A stretch of 64,000 nucleotides of DNA from Leishmania infantum JPCM5 (Eukaryota; Euglenozoa; Kinetoplastea; Trypanosomatida; Trypanosomatidae). Below the pieces are notes generated by a model, which was not told the origin of the DNA, did not search any database, and worked only from the letters and a program-made list of their open reading frames with translations. This document shows positions 21,132-31,094 of the stretch, in pieces (within the stretch, counting starts at the first letter, position 1; each line of letters opens with the position of its first letter). Both the position numbers and the translations under genes were made by a program. Location of the stretch: contig NC_009398.2 of NCBI RefSeq assembly GCF_000002875.2, positions 410,378 through 474,377 of the forward strand. Direction: 5' to 3'.

Positions 21132-22076
21132 TCACATCCGCGATGGCATCGACGAAAGCGCCGCTTCCGCGCCGATCGTCTGGGTGAGGTTTGCCCTGCG
21201 GTACGTCTTAAGGGACGGCAGGCTTTTCTCTGTCAGGTCCAGCCCGGCACCCTTGCGCGCCTCCGACGTTGCCAAGCCAGTCGACCACGGTGCGTGCACT
21301 GGCATGGACCACTTGGTGCGCGTGTGCCACGTGCGGAACGGGTGTCGGTGGTTTCGAATCGGTCCCTTGTCGTACGGGTCAGGAATCCACTCCACGTCAC
21401 CGCCGATGTGCAGGTGATCCGGCTTACCAGCGCGGAAAGGGCCATAGGTCTTGCGCGGCTTTCTCTCCGGCTCCCCCTGCGGCATCCACTCGGGGTAGTC
21501 GTGCTTCACGGGGCCGGTGCGGAAGTGCCAAATGCGGCCGCGGTTCGGCTTGTCGTTGTACGGGTCAGGAATGTGCTCGGCAGCGCCGCCAAGGTAGTCG
21601 CAGAGCCCGCCAGTCTTCATGAAACCCGTCCGCGGTGACGGCCCCGTGCCATCGCCGTCACCTTCCGGCATGTACGGGTACTCGGAGAAGAGGCCGCGCT
21701 TCAGAGGGTCTTTGCGGGTGAACATGGCCGTCTGGCGAGGCACATTGTTCGGCTTCACAGGACGGCCAGGATCTGTGTCGAGCGGCAGGTGCCCCATGCC
21801 GCCCATGTCTGTTCCTCGCCCCAGCGCAAAATCCATGCGGTCACCGGCGCTGCGGTCGTTGACGTGTTGCGGTTCAATAGGCGCCGCGTACGGACCGCCG
21901 CTTGCGTACTCATATTGAAATTGACCGCCGGCACGGAGGTCGTGGAATGGGGCACTCTCGCGGGTGATGTGATCCTGTTCGCAGTCGTAGAGGTGATGCC
22001 AGTTGGTCCAGTGCCGCCGGTTGTCCCAGTTCTTGGGACGGAGGTTGTGAATGGTCTCCAGGCGGCCCTCCGTCAT
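21132..22076 (-). CDS. CFAP96 (DUF4586)-like flagellar protein candidate
   Basis: A 314-residue protein starting at the first ATG downstream of a minus-strand pyrimidine tract (about 22320-22347); the open frame continues upstream but that part would be 5' UTR. The protein is hydrophilic and rich in Pro, Gly, Trp and His. RGLFSEYPY (127-135) resembles the conserved GLFSE box at the start of CFAP96/C4orf47 proteins, which are ciliary. There are two internal copies of a GG-x-x-E-x-IPDPY motif (163-173 and 225-235), each followed by a basic stretch ending in FRT. The TYGPFRAGKPDHL segment (210-222) is also family-like. It could be a microtubule-associated axoneme or basal-body protein. The family assignment rests on short motifs only. 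Confidence 0.5.
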   Translation of the reverse strand: MTEGRLETIHNLRPKNWDNRRHWTNWHHLYDCEQDHITRESAPFHDLRAGGQFQYEYASGGPYAAPIEPQHVNDRSAGDRMDFALGRGTDMGGMGHLPLDTDPGRPVKPNNVPRQTAMFTRKDPLKRGLFSEYPYMPEGDGDGTGPSPRTGFMKTGGLCDYLGGAAEHIPDPYNDKPNRGRIWHFRTGPVKHDYPEWMPQGEPERKPRKTYGPFRAGKPDHLHIGGDVEWIPDPYDKGPIRNHRHPFRTWHTRTKWSMPVHAPWSTGLATSEARKGAGLDLTEKSLPSLKTYRRANLTQTIGAEAALSSMPSRM

Positions 22077-22769
22077 TATGCTGAAGCGCTTCTCGTTTTG
22101 GGTATTGCTAGATGAAGAAGTGCGTTTCTGTCTCGAAGCGCCGTCAGAGACACTCGACTCGGCACCTGAAGCGCAGGGAGCAGGCGATGACGAGACACAG
22201 CTCGGCAACCCCACACGAAAAGGCGGAGGGGCGAGCAAGACCCGAAGAGCACGTGTGCTGAAGGAAGCAATCTTTCTACGGAATGCTGTACGCTTGTGCG
22301 TAGATGTGGTGGCTAGGTGGGATGGGAAAAGGAAAGGGAAGAGCAAGACGAAGTGGCGGAGGGTAGAGCAGCCAACGTGTGCGCGACAAGACGGAGAAGG
22401 CAGGCACAAGCGAGTGCCACCGCACGGCAAAGAAACAGCTTGGTAAATCATCACCATTGGAGCGTCTCGGCCAAGCTCTCTTCGTGCCCATACGCGTACG
22501 CGAAACCGTGCACACGCTATCCATTCGTCCTTCGGCGTTTTCCTTTTTCCTCTGCGGTCGCTAGCTGCGGGTCCAGAAGCTGCTCGGCACACACGCGACA
22601 CATACACAATCATATAAAGGACGCACCACCTGTGAGCCACGAGGGACGCGGAAGTGTCCGTCTGAAGGGAAGCTCAAGTGCTCCCTCACACAGATCAGTA
22701 AGATGCAGAGGCGACGCTCTTCGCCCCAGTGGAGTAGCCGCTTTTCTCCGCTTCGCCTCGCAGCTCGTC
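22077..22769. other. Intergenic spacer and probable 5' UTR of the CFAP96-like gene
   Basis: The left part is the predicted ~235-nt 5' UTR and splice tract of the CFAP96-like gene (acceptor AG near 22312). The right part is the 3' flank of the sulfotransferase-like gene. No gene is supported. Confidence 0.65.
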
Positions 22770-24287
22770 TCACCGAAACCCTCTGCGTTCTTGTTGGAAG
22801 TGCCCCACCATCGGCTGGCCTGCCCCAAGTGCCGGCGCGGAGCGAGGTTCGCTAGATCCGTGTGCAATACCCCGCATCGCCATCGCGTCGGCCGGCGCGG
22901 CAAGCGGGGTGTACTCCTTCACTGTGATGCCAAACTTCCGCTCAAACGCGAACTCAGCGAACTGGTATATGTAGTCCTGGAAAACGTCGCCGATGACGCC
23001 GTCATGCAGGCAGAAATACGGCATCTGCGCATCGTGCAGCGGGCGAGAGACAGACACGTACTCCGTCTGCCCGCTGATCATCTGCATGCGGCGATAGCGG
23101 TCAAGTTCGATGCTAAAGTAGTCGAGGGTCTTCGTCGCCACCCGCGTCGCATGCCGCTTCACATCGCGGTTCGACCAGTGCGCCATGCGGCGCTGATCAA
23201 ACTTTCCGTAGTACTCGATCGCGTACGCGGTACCAGAGCCGAAAATGCCCAAAACCTTCTCCCCCATGGACGCCAGCTGCGAGTCGCTTGGCGGTTTGCC
23301 CGTGTACAGGGTGTTGTGTAGACACAACGCAGAGCACAGGGATGGCAAACATTGGCTAAGAGCACGGTGCACCCAAATAGCCTTCATCTTGGGGAAGACG
23401 GTGTTGACAGCGTCGGGGCTGAGGATGGCGAATGGGCTGTACAGCAGCCACTGCGGGCGAAGCAACACATTCTTTGTGCCGTACGCTTGCAGCTCCATCA
23501 CATTGTCGATAGGATCGAACTCCCGTGTCACAGGCTCGGAGAAGTGCCCGCACTTCCGGTACCACTGAAGTAGTTCTATCACGCGACGCACCTCAGTGTA
23601 CACCGGCAGCTGATCCTCCTCCAGGCACTCAAGCAGGTACTCATCCAGTCCGTGAAGCAGGCCCCACGCGTACGACTGCGGCGTCATGAGATGCAGGGTA
23701 AGGTCATCGTCGACTTGGTCCGCCTGCGGCACCCGAACGCACAGGAAGTCTGGGTGCAGATACGAAAAGCCGCGGAACTTCTTGCGAAACGCGTCACGGC
23801 GCTCGACGTCGAGCAGGAGGGACGGAGACAAGGTGTCGCACTGGCGCGGCGTTAGGAACAGGCCCGAGCGGGCCAGCACATGTGCAGCCATGTGGCCGTT
23901 CGAGCGAGGGAGACCCATTATCACGATCGGGTTCTCGACTGCAGGCTCCTTTGCGATTTCGCCACCATTCAGCCGGTACACCTCCTCGACGGCGAGCCTC
24001 TGAGCCAAGGCGTTGGTTAGCCGCGAGCGCAGCAGCTGACTACCATGCTTTGTGGTGCCCGTCTTGTCCTGGCAGGCACGACACAGCTTTTTCCACCAGC
24101 GCGCGTGCGGCAGGTGTGCCTCGGACGGCACTGCCACATTCGCTGCGGCGCACGCGTCCGTGACGACGGCCTCAAATTCAAAGCTCTCCTGCGCGGCGCG
24201 CGAGGTGAACATGTCGAGGAGGCGAGCCGGCCACGATCCGCCGCGGACCACGTCACGCACCCCCGCCATCGACTTTAGTCCAATCAT
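22770..24287 (-). CDS. Sulfotransferase-fold protein with degenerate PAPS loop
   Basis: A 505-residue protein starting at ATG 24287, which is the first ATG after a clear splice acceptor; the frame is open further upstream but that lies beyond the acceptor. IVIMGLPRSNGH (121-132) corresponds to the PAPS-binding P-loop, normally PRSGTT in this family. WLLYSPF (280-286) matches the W-x-L-K-SPFH segment, and the W-x-HRALSQCLPSLCS stretch (305-319) matches the 3'-phosphate-binding HRDP-x-x-x-x-x-S region. These place it in the Sulfotransfer_3-like superfamily. The P-loop lacks the usual Gly-Thr-Thr, and HRA replaces HRD, so activity is uncertain. It may act on a lipid or glycan, or be a non-catalytic relative. 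No signal peptide or strong membrane span is apparent. Confidence 0.75.
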   Translation of the reverse strand: MIGLKSMAGVRDVVRGGSWPARLLDMFTSRAAQESFEFEAVVTDACAAANVAVPSEAHLPHARWWKKLCRACQDKTGTTKHGSQLLRSRLTNALAQRLAVEEVYRLNGGEIAKEPAVENPIVIMGLPRSNGHMAAHVLARSGLFLTPRQCDTLSPSLLLDVERRDAFRKKFRGFSYLHPDFLCVRVPQADQVDDDLTLHLMTPQSYAWGLLHGLDEYLLECLEEDQLPVYTEVRRVIELLQWYRKCGHFSEPVTREFDPIDNVMELQAYGTKNVLLRPQWLLYSPFAILSPDAVNTVFPKMKAIWVHRALSQCLPSLCSALCLHNTLYTGKPPSDSQLASMGEKVLGIFGSGTAYAIEYYGKFDQRRMAHWSNRDVKRHATRVATKTLDYFSIELDRYRRMQMISGQTEYVSVSRPLHDAQMPYFCLHDGVIGDVFQDYIYQFAEFAFERKFGITVKEYTPLAAPADAMAMRGIAHGSSEPRSAPALGAGQPMVGHFQQERRGFR

Positions 24288-24300
24288 GGTTTTTTTGCAA

Positions 24301-24337
24301 CTTGGCCCGCGGAAAGGGAGGTAGAAAGTAGGAGAGT
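24301..24337 (-). promoter_or_regulatory. Predicted trans-splice acceptor of the sulfotransferase-like gene
   Basis: Minus-strand pyrimidine tract (24311-24337) followed by AG at 24302-24301, 13 nt upstream of the ATG at 24287. This decides the start in favour of the 505-residue protein. Confidence 0.65.
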
Positions 24338-26868
24338 TGTGGCAGGGTGAGAGGGATTGTGTGTGCACGCGGAGTGCTGCGGCCCGCACTACGGCGAGCG
24401 TATTGGCAGGGACACACGCCCGCACATGCGCGCACACAAGAGAAGCAAAAGAATGGTGCGTGAGAGAGGGGCAGCTCTGCAAGTCTTTTGCGCAGCTGCC
24501 TCTCTCTGTTTCACTGTCACCAGCGAGGGGTGTTGCCGCAGTATTGTTGGCTCGGTCAACATAAAACGAAACGGTAAGAGCGCACGCACAAAAAGAAAAG
24601 GAGATGGTAAAGGGAGAACGAGAGAAGGATAGCTTGCACACGCTGGTGAGAAAAACATGCTCGCATAGACATCGGCGCATGCAAGTCAGAGTGACAGCGG
24701 AGACAGCTATGGGGAAGAGAAAGACTAGGTCGATGTGCTACGACTGCGCCGACGTATGATCCCACAGAAGCGCGCGCATATACCTCTCCACCCTTGCCCT
24801 CATGTTGAAGCCTTCTGTCCATACGTAGGGGAGAACGCTGAGGGCAGAGGCTGCCGATCGTCGCATACCCTTTTCTATCCCTCCTTCGTGCTTCTTCGTC
24901 ATGCCCACCCTCCTGGAGGGTGCACACCCGCCACGAGATCGCATCGATCGCTTCCACCGGAAAGCCAAGATGACATCATGTGCACTCGTGCCTCGCGTAG
25001 CCTCTACCTCTCCTGCTTCTTTATTGGTTTCGATGCCGCTGCGGCTTTTTTTTGGTGAGGGTTTAGCCTCTACAGACGGCGCAGGAAAGCATTCAGCTCA
25101 TCGCTGCACTTCTTGCAGCGCAAACCTGTGAAACGAACAGAGTGAAACCGAAGAGCAGAAAAGGGCGAGAGAAGGATGCTAAGGCGGTGATGGGTGCTAC
25201 GTCTCGTCTCCTGCTCTCAAACCTCCACGCGTGTGCAATTCTTTTTTGTCGTTGTTGAGGCTCCAACCACTGCGCCAACGGTATCATAGAAGCAGACACC
25301 GATGGGGGAGAAGGGGGAGGGGGACAACACGAAGCTTCAGTGACAGTACACGGAGCGGGGATGGGGAGAGGGCAAACGTGTGCGACACACAAAACCCAAC
25401 ATTAAAGGCTGAGCTACCGCGAGTAAAATGCGTCTTGACTCTCGCCAGAGTCATCAGCGTAGCGTACCTCGCAAACAAACAAAAACGCTGGTTTCCCGTT
25501 GCCCTCGTTCTGCTCTCCCTCCGCCATCCTACGCCGCACGCGCACACACGGGTATGCCCGCGCGATCACGGTACATACGCGCAAGCGCATTATACCATCG
25601 CGTAAACAACAATGAAAACACCAGAGAGCGAGTTGTTTGCTGTTTATTCTTTTTTTTCCTCTCTACAGTGAGCAAGCGTGGCATTAGAGACACCAAAGGA
25701 GGAAAAAGGAAACGGCGGCAGAGAAGCAACAAGACGCGCTCAAGCATATGCACCTACACATGGCCACATGCCCACGGGGAGCAAAAAAAAATGAAAAGAG
25801 TGGGAAGACAGGCCTTCTTTAATGACAAGAAAAAAAAAGAGCGTGTAGAAACTAGGGCGATCGAGTCGGCATGTTTCAGCGCGACAGGTAATGCCGCGCT
25901 GTTGGTGTGGACGCTTGTGCAGAGGGGGGGGGAGTTCTGCCTTTGTGTGTGTGTGTGTGTGTGCCGATCGTTTATGTATGGATGTATTTGATATATTGTT
26001 TTGTTGTTGTTTTTCGGGCCTGCCTTTTGCTTGCTTGCCTCTTTCCTCGCCTTTGCTGGAACGACGAGCTCAGACAACAACAGCGAATTATATAAAGTGC
26101 ATTCATACATAATAATCTTTGAAGAAGCGAAAAAAAAAAAAGAACATGGAGACGCAGCCGCAACCGGGGCTACAGAAGCCACCACAGATCTTGCAGCAGC
26201 GGACGCTTGCTTTCCATTCCTCCTCCTCCTATTCCTTTTGCAGTTGCTTACCTCATTAGATTTCTCTTCGAGTTCGTTCACAGAGTCATTCTACGTGTAT
26301 GCATGCATGGATGTGTATGCGTATGCGTATGCTATTACGTTGCATTTCAGTAGAGAGCTCCTTCACGGCTACACGTCACCACAGAAGCTAAGCGAAAAGG
26401 GTTTCGCGAAAGAGAGGGAAGGAGGAAGGGGGGAGAGGAGCAGAGAGAAGGCACCGCAGACAACGCGGAAACAACAACAACAAAAACAGCAAGGGTGTGT
26501 GGCCCCATGCCTGCGGCTTTCGATTTTTGTCGTCACTCTTGTGCACCTTTGGCTGCCGTGGCTTGTTGGGGTTCTCGCTCATACCGCCCACGGCAACAAC
26601 TGACCTCCTCCTCCCGTGCTGCGTACACGGTGTTCAGGTATCGTTGCACCACAGCTTCGCGCATCCGGGCCGCTTCCCTTTCCCTTTCTTTTCCCTCCCT
26701 TCCCGCGAGCGTGTGCAAGTTTGTGGGTGGTTGTCTTTCCGAGCAACAAGAGAAGACATTCTGCTTTACAACACCTTGTTTAATTTTCCTTTCCGCATTA
26801 CGAGTAGTACCACCGCACTATGCACAGCTGCATGAACGCCGCTTTCCTGCCCGTGAAAAGTGGTTCGG

Positions 26869-26911
<43 letters not shown>

Positions 26912-27149
26912 TGTCGATACAAGCCTGTTAGAGAACAGAGACCAGCAGTAGTAAGAAAAAGTCACCGTTGCACGCGCCCCACTACACCACTTGAAAGTTC
27001 CGAAAACAAAACGAAAAAGAAACTGAGAACCGGAAAACATCTGGTTTCTTTTTGTTAGGATTGTTGCTGGGTCAATGCGAAGCATGGAGTGCATCCCAAG
27101 AGTTTTACAGCCCCTGCACCCTCCCCCCATGGCTAGTCCCCTATCACTA
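24338..27149. other. Long intergenic spacer, 3' flank of VTC1
   Basis: No gene is supported in about 2.8 kb. It contains a GT run at about 25944-25964, a long CA run at about 26873-26908, A/T-rich patches and many short mononucleotide runs. Open frames of up to about 200 residues are low-complexity and lack domains. Confidence 0.6.
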
Positions 27150-27692
27150 CTACTGCGAGAAGCGCGCGGACTCTGAAAAGGAGGAGACAACTGTCTGCGT
27201 GTACTGACGCTGCAGCGAGAAGAGCGTCGCCAAAGCCAGCGCTGAGCCTAGCACAAGTATTAGCAGCGTTGGGCCGCGTGTGTCGTCGTAGCGCATTGGC
27301 TCTCGCATATAGATCTTGTTGGCGCGATCGCGGAAGATAAACAGCGAGTATACCATGAACACAATTGAGACTGGGAGCAACACCAGGCCAGCTAGCTCCG
27401 CACCGTTGTTAGTGGAATCGCCAAAGTTCAACAGTGTCAGAGACATCAGGCCAATCATCACGGAAATAGACAGCCACTTCAAGAACGTGCGCTCATTTGC
27501 AAAGAAGGTCTTAGGATCGATCTTCTGGGGAACGCAAATACGTTTGTCGTTGACGGAGCCGGTGAGGTTTCGACCTCCCGGGCCCTGGAGGCTCTCATAC
27601 TTGTCATCCCCTTCGTCTTGGCCCTCGGCCCACGGCTTCAAGGAGCCGCCGACACAACAGAGGTAGGAAAGACCGCGGTTCGCAGCGTCCAT
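27150..27692 (-). CDS. VTC1: Vacuolar transporter chaperone 1 (VTC1)
   Basis: A 180-residue protein, ATG to TAG. The hallmark VTC membrane-domain motif lies at 53-72 (key residues VPQKIDPKTFFANERTFLKW). Three hydrophobic segments follow at about 74-90, 100-120 and 141-161, with a short Ser-rich tail. VTC1 is the small membrane subunit of the VTC complex, which makes polyphosphate from ATP and translocates it into acidocalcisomes in trypanosomatids. It lacks the SPX and tunnel catalytic domains, which belong to VTC4-type subunits. The N-terminal 50 residues are hydrophilic, as expected for a trypanosomatid VTC1. The frame is open for 26 codons upstream, but the first conserved residue follows this ATG and an AG (about 27741) lies upstream. 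Confidence 0.93.
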   Translation of the reverse strand: MDAANRGLSYLCCVGGSLKPWAEGQDEGDDKYESLQGPGGRNLTGSVNDKRICVPQKIDPKTFFANERTFLKWLSISVMIGLMSLTLLNFGDSTNNGAELAGLVLLPVSIVFMVYSLFIFRDRANKIYMREPMRYDDTRGPTLLILVLGSALALATLFSLQRQYTQTVVSSFSESARFSQ

Positions 27693-28312
27693 GGTAGCGC
27701 AGCACGTCGATAGAACGCGAAGAAAAAAGAAAATGCTAAAAGTGCTAGGGAGCTTATAAAAGCAGATCACCTATGAGCGAAAAGTGGCTGATATATAGGT
27801 GTGGAAGAGGGCTGCGTGAGCGTGTGTAACACTGTTTGTAAAGCAGGCACGGGTTTACCATCGCGTCGAGAAAAGGGCAACGGAGAGAACGAGAAAAGAC
27901 ATCGAAAAGAGTAAAGATGGAGCACTTTGTGAGATTGTGTTGTTTGCTGCTGTTCTAAATATGTTTCACAGCCACCAGTTGGGCGACGGTAAGACATGTG
28001 GGCTGATGGCGGTCATCACCTGAGCCGGTCGAACTGTGCGTGGCACCCTTTGCGATGCAGCATCGCTTTGCCCTCTTAGTTCTCTTTTTTAACCTATGCA
28101 ATACGATGGCGCATTTGCACACAGAAGAAGTGCGCACACCGATACGAAGATCGTACGACAGGTAGTGCCGACGACGCGAATGGACTCCGTTTCCACAGCG
28201 TAAAGCGGCCAGCTCTACGGAAAAAAGAGGACGAGATAAGAGCAACGGGGCCGCTCACTTTCAAAGCAGCAATGAGAATTTCATCGTCGCCAGCTGTAAT
28301 AAAAAATAGCAA
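27693..28312. other. Intergenic spacer
   Basis: It includes the pyrimidine-rich minus-strand region at about 27718-27760 used for VTC1 trans-splicing and the 3' flank of the membrane-protein gene. It is less GC-rich than spacers further left. No gene is seen. Confidence 0.65.
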
Positions 28313-28936
28313 CTATTCGGGCTTCCTTCCAACATTGGAGGGCTGGCGGTAAGTGTCCGTGCTCGGGATGAGTACGGATTGCGTAGGGTTGTGCGCCGCT
28401 AGGTAGTTGGTGGTGAACACAGCGGTAGCGACGACGAGGCGCCACAGCATCGACCAGGCCAAGTATCGCTGCAGCGGAAGTTGCCAGAAAAGGGAATTCT
28501 CAAGCCCATTTACGCCAAGGCTGATAAGGTGCAGTGACGCAACTACCAGCGTGCCGGGAAAAATGAGAGAGTACAAAACAAACGGTACAAGCTTCCTATC
28601 ACCCTGGCCGCCACAGACCACCGACAGAGGCCACGGCAAAGACCGCAGTACAGACAGCTTCATTGGTGGGCTTTGGCCCAGAGCAATGGCACGCGTAATT
28701 TGGGTGCTGTTAGAAAACGTGATGCTGGCTATGAAGAGTGTAAAGCTGAAGACGTTCACACAAAAAGTCGCTGTAACGAGAACTGCTGGTGCACTACTGC
28801 TTTCCACAGTTGACTTCTCCATAAAGTAGTTTGCGGCAAGCGTTAGTGAAGTCATAACACTAAAAGGCACAGCAAACGTAGGTCGTAAAAACACCTGTGA
28901 AAACGAATCTGTTTCTGGGAGAAGATAAAGCTCCAT
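28313..28936 (-). CDS. Hypothetical four-span membrane protein
   Basis: A 207-residue protein from the only usable ATG of a longer open frame to TAG. Hydrophobic segments at about 18-37, 50-75, 116-140 and 157-180 suggest four membrane spans with a hydrophilic, basic C-terminal tail ending RKPE. I do not recognise the family. The same frame is open for about 36 codons upstream (to about 29047) and encodes another hydrophobic stretch there, but without an ATG. Either that part is 5' UTR or the true N-terminus has been lost. Codon usage is more AT-rich than in genes left of 27 kb, in line with the local base composition. Confidence 0.6.
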   Translation of the reverse strand: MELYLLPETDSFSQVFLRPTFAVPFSVMTSLTLAANYFMEKSTVESSSAPAVLVTATFCVNVFSFTLFIASITFSNSTQITRAIALGQSPPMKLSVLRSLPWPLSVVCGGQGDRKLVPFVLYSLIFPGTLVVASLHLISLGVNGLENSLFWQLPLQRYLAWSMLWRLVVATAVFTTNYLAAHNPTQSVLIPSTDTYRQPSNVGRKPE

Positions 28937-31094
28937 GGTTCCTTTAAGCGATGTTTGAATGTTGATTAGTGTACAGAACAGGCAGCATGCGATACCGATG
29001 AATGTCAAGCGTTTTGGTGTTTGTGAATGCGAAAAGCACACGCGTCAATGACTGTAAAGCATTCCTGGAGCCAATAGCGGCGTCGAAGGTTTTTCCTTTT
29101 TCACTTAGAAAAGGCACGTAAGCGCAAAACAGGATACAGACGCAGGAAAGCGGGTAGTAGAGGGAAAAAGTCACTACGCAGCGCCAAAGCAGAAGCACCA
29201 CAGTACGCGAAAGCCCTTGTACCTACTTGGTAATGCCCAAAACGCTAGGCGAGATGCACTTGATCTTTGCAAAGTGCAACTGTACGCCATGCTAGCTCAT
29301 TCATATTCACACTCATATGCGTTTGGCACATTCATTTTGGCGTTGCTTTCGATTTTTTTCTTCGCTGGAAAAAATGCGAGAAGTGGGTGATAAAAAGCTG
29401 GCCTGCAGACAGCAAGTGTGCAAAGCTTGCAGCTAAAGGGGGCTTTCATTCAGTTTGCCAGTCATTCATCAGACCGAGAAAAAGGAGAAAAAAAAATAAA
29501 TGGCCATCTACCTCGCAACCACAAAATGACAACCTCATCATCTCAGACGCAGGTATACTAGGAAACAAACAAAAAAAAAGAAACATGCCTTTTCTGAATT
29601 GAAAAGGAGGAAGCAGCAAAAAGAAAAAGAAAAGAAAGTGTTGTTATGGGGCTTCTTGCATTCAGTCACCACAAGGGCAAAGATACAGGCCGTGCCCCAT
29701 TAGTTTCATCATTCTCCATAGGCAGACACAACAAAGCGCTGGAGCAGAACTAACGCGCAGTGTTTGCAGTAATGCAGTCTGCACTAGGATCGCAGGGGAC
29801 GCACGGGCGGTCAAGTGAATATGCAGCCCTCACTTCCGCTTTCCGTTCCATAACGGTCGCCTTCAACTCAATGTACAAAACGTAAAGGAGCTCACTAGTA
29901 CCGATGTCACGGGCTGCGAAAACTAGATTATGACATTCCCTTCACAGTTTATCCGCCTCATCTTCATTGAGCACCTATGATTGGAGCAGGAGCTCTGCAG
30001 GCACACCGTGATGTCGATTTGATCAGATGAGACCCTGGTTCCGCAATGGTAGTATACGAATGCGGTACAGAAGCCAACAGATAATGCACCTATTGTATAT
30101 ATATGTGTATACATGTCTGTTGAATCACTTGATATGTGTCGAACAAATTTTCAAAGTCGCCTCGCTCACGCTTGCCCCCAGACACCCCATGTGATCGAGG
30201 GAGGGTGTTAATACGACTGCCGAGTCTGCACTGACGTTGATAAACTGGAATGGACTCGCACTTCTCACACAGAATACATCTATCGCAAAGGCGCGGTCAT
30301 CATCTGTTGCTACCATTCAAGGGAGTCGAGCTTCGTTATACTTGCAGAACATCCGTCTGCGATATCACAGACCGTCTCATATGTGCCCTCGTCTTTGCCA
30401 GGTAAACTGCCACGGGGAATCCTCGCTATAATTGTAGCGCAGTGATCTTCGGTTTTATCCTGCTACTAACAATGATGCGTCATCCATGCTTCCGAGAGCG
30501 AAGCAATACCGCACTTTGAATAGGTACAATGCGAAGTTTTGTTATCACCGCAGCAATAAGCGCCACGCGGATGCTTGAGGTAAACAACGCGCTGCGCTAT
30601 ACGGTGCACTTACTCTCTTGAAAAAAAAATCAGAGAAACAGCGGCGATTTTTGTTGCGGCAGCAGCACAACGCACACGACCGGGCACAGGCTTACAGTTT
30701 ATCGTGCCGCCGTTTTAATCAAAAGTTGAGGGAATAGGGAAAGAGGGGCAAGGCATTTGGTTTCCCCGCTCCAATCGGCACAAGTAATAACAATAGATCC
30801 AGAAGTTTTTGAAAGGTGAGCATGAAGAGGCTTTTTGGTTTGGAAATAAATGCAAAAGTGGTACTATCGGGTAAGGACAACAAAGCTCTCCAATAACCGA
30901 ACACACCGCAATGGCATAGCTTACCCAGCTAGACGAGTAACGCTTTTCTTTTCGAAAATATACTGATATATATACATATATATATATATATCAGTATATT
31001 TATATCGTGTGTGTACACACAGGAACCTCTTTGTTTCATGCGCAAAAAAAAGGCAAAGCAACAGGGGCCCTGCGGTCTTTTTTATTTTTGCATG
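28937..31094. other. AT-richer intergenic spacer downstream of COQ9
   Basis: About 2.2 kb with clearly lower GC than the rest of the window. It contains A runs, a large AT hairpin (listed separately) and non-repetitive sequence with no long open frame. Scanning for tRNA-type A/B boxes gave nothing. It should contain the COQ9 3' UTR and the upstream region of the membrane-protein gene. Confidence 0.6.
30957..31000. repeat. Perfect inverted repeat: 18-bp arms, 8-bp loop, AT-rich
   Basis: Left arm 30957-30974 (AATATACTGATATATATA) and right arm 30983-31000 are exact reverse complements, with an 8-nt loop. It lies about 95 bp downstream of the COQ9 stop codon on the transcribed minus strand. In RNA it would form a stable stem-loop in the presumed 3' UTR; in DNA it could extrude as a cruciform. 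Confidence 0.95.

Noticed and set aside
22770..24680. 636-residue form of the sulfotransferase-like protein
   Set aside because: The upstream part lies beyond the pyrimidine tract and AG acceptor at 24301-24337. The family-like sequence begins after ATG 24287.
25754..26281. 175-residue minus-strand open frame in the VTC1 3' flank
   Set aside because: It begins with GTG, contains microsatellite-encoded His/Thr runs and Phe runs, and shows no conserved motif.
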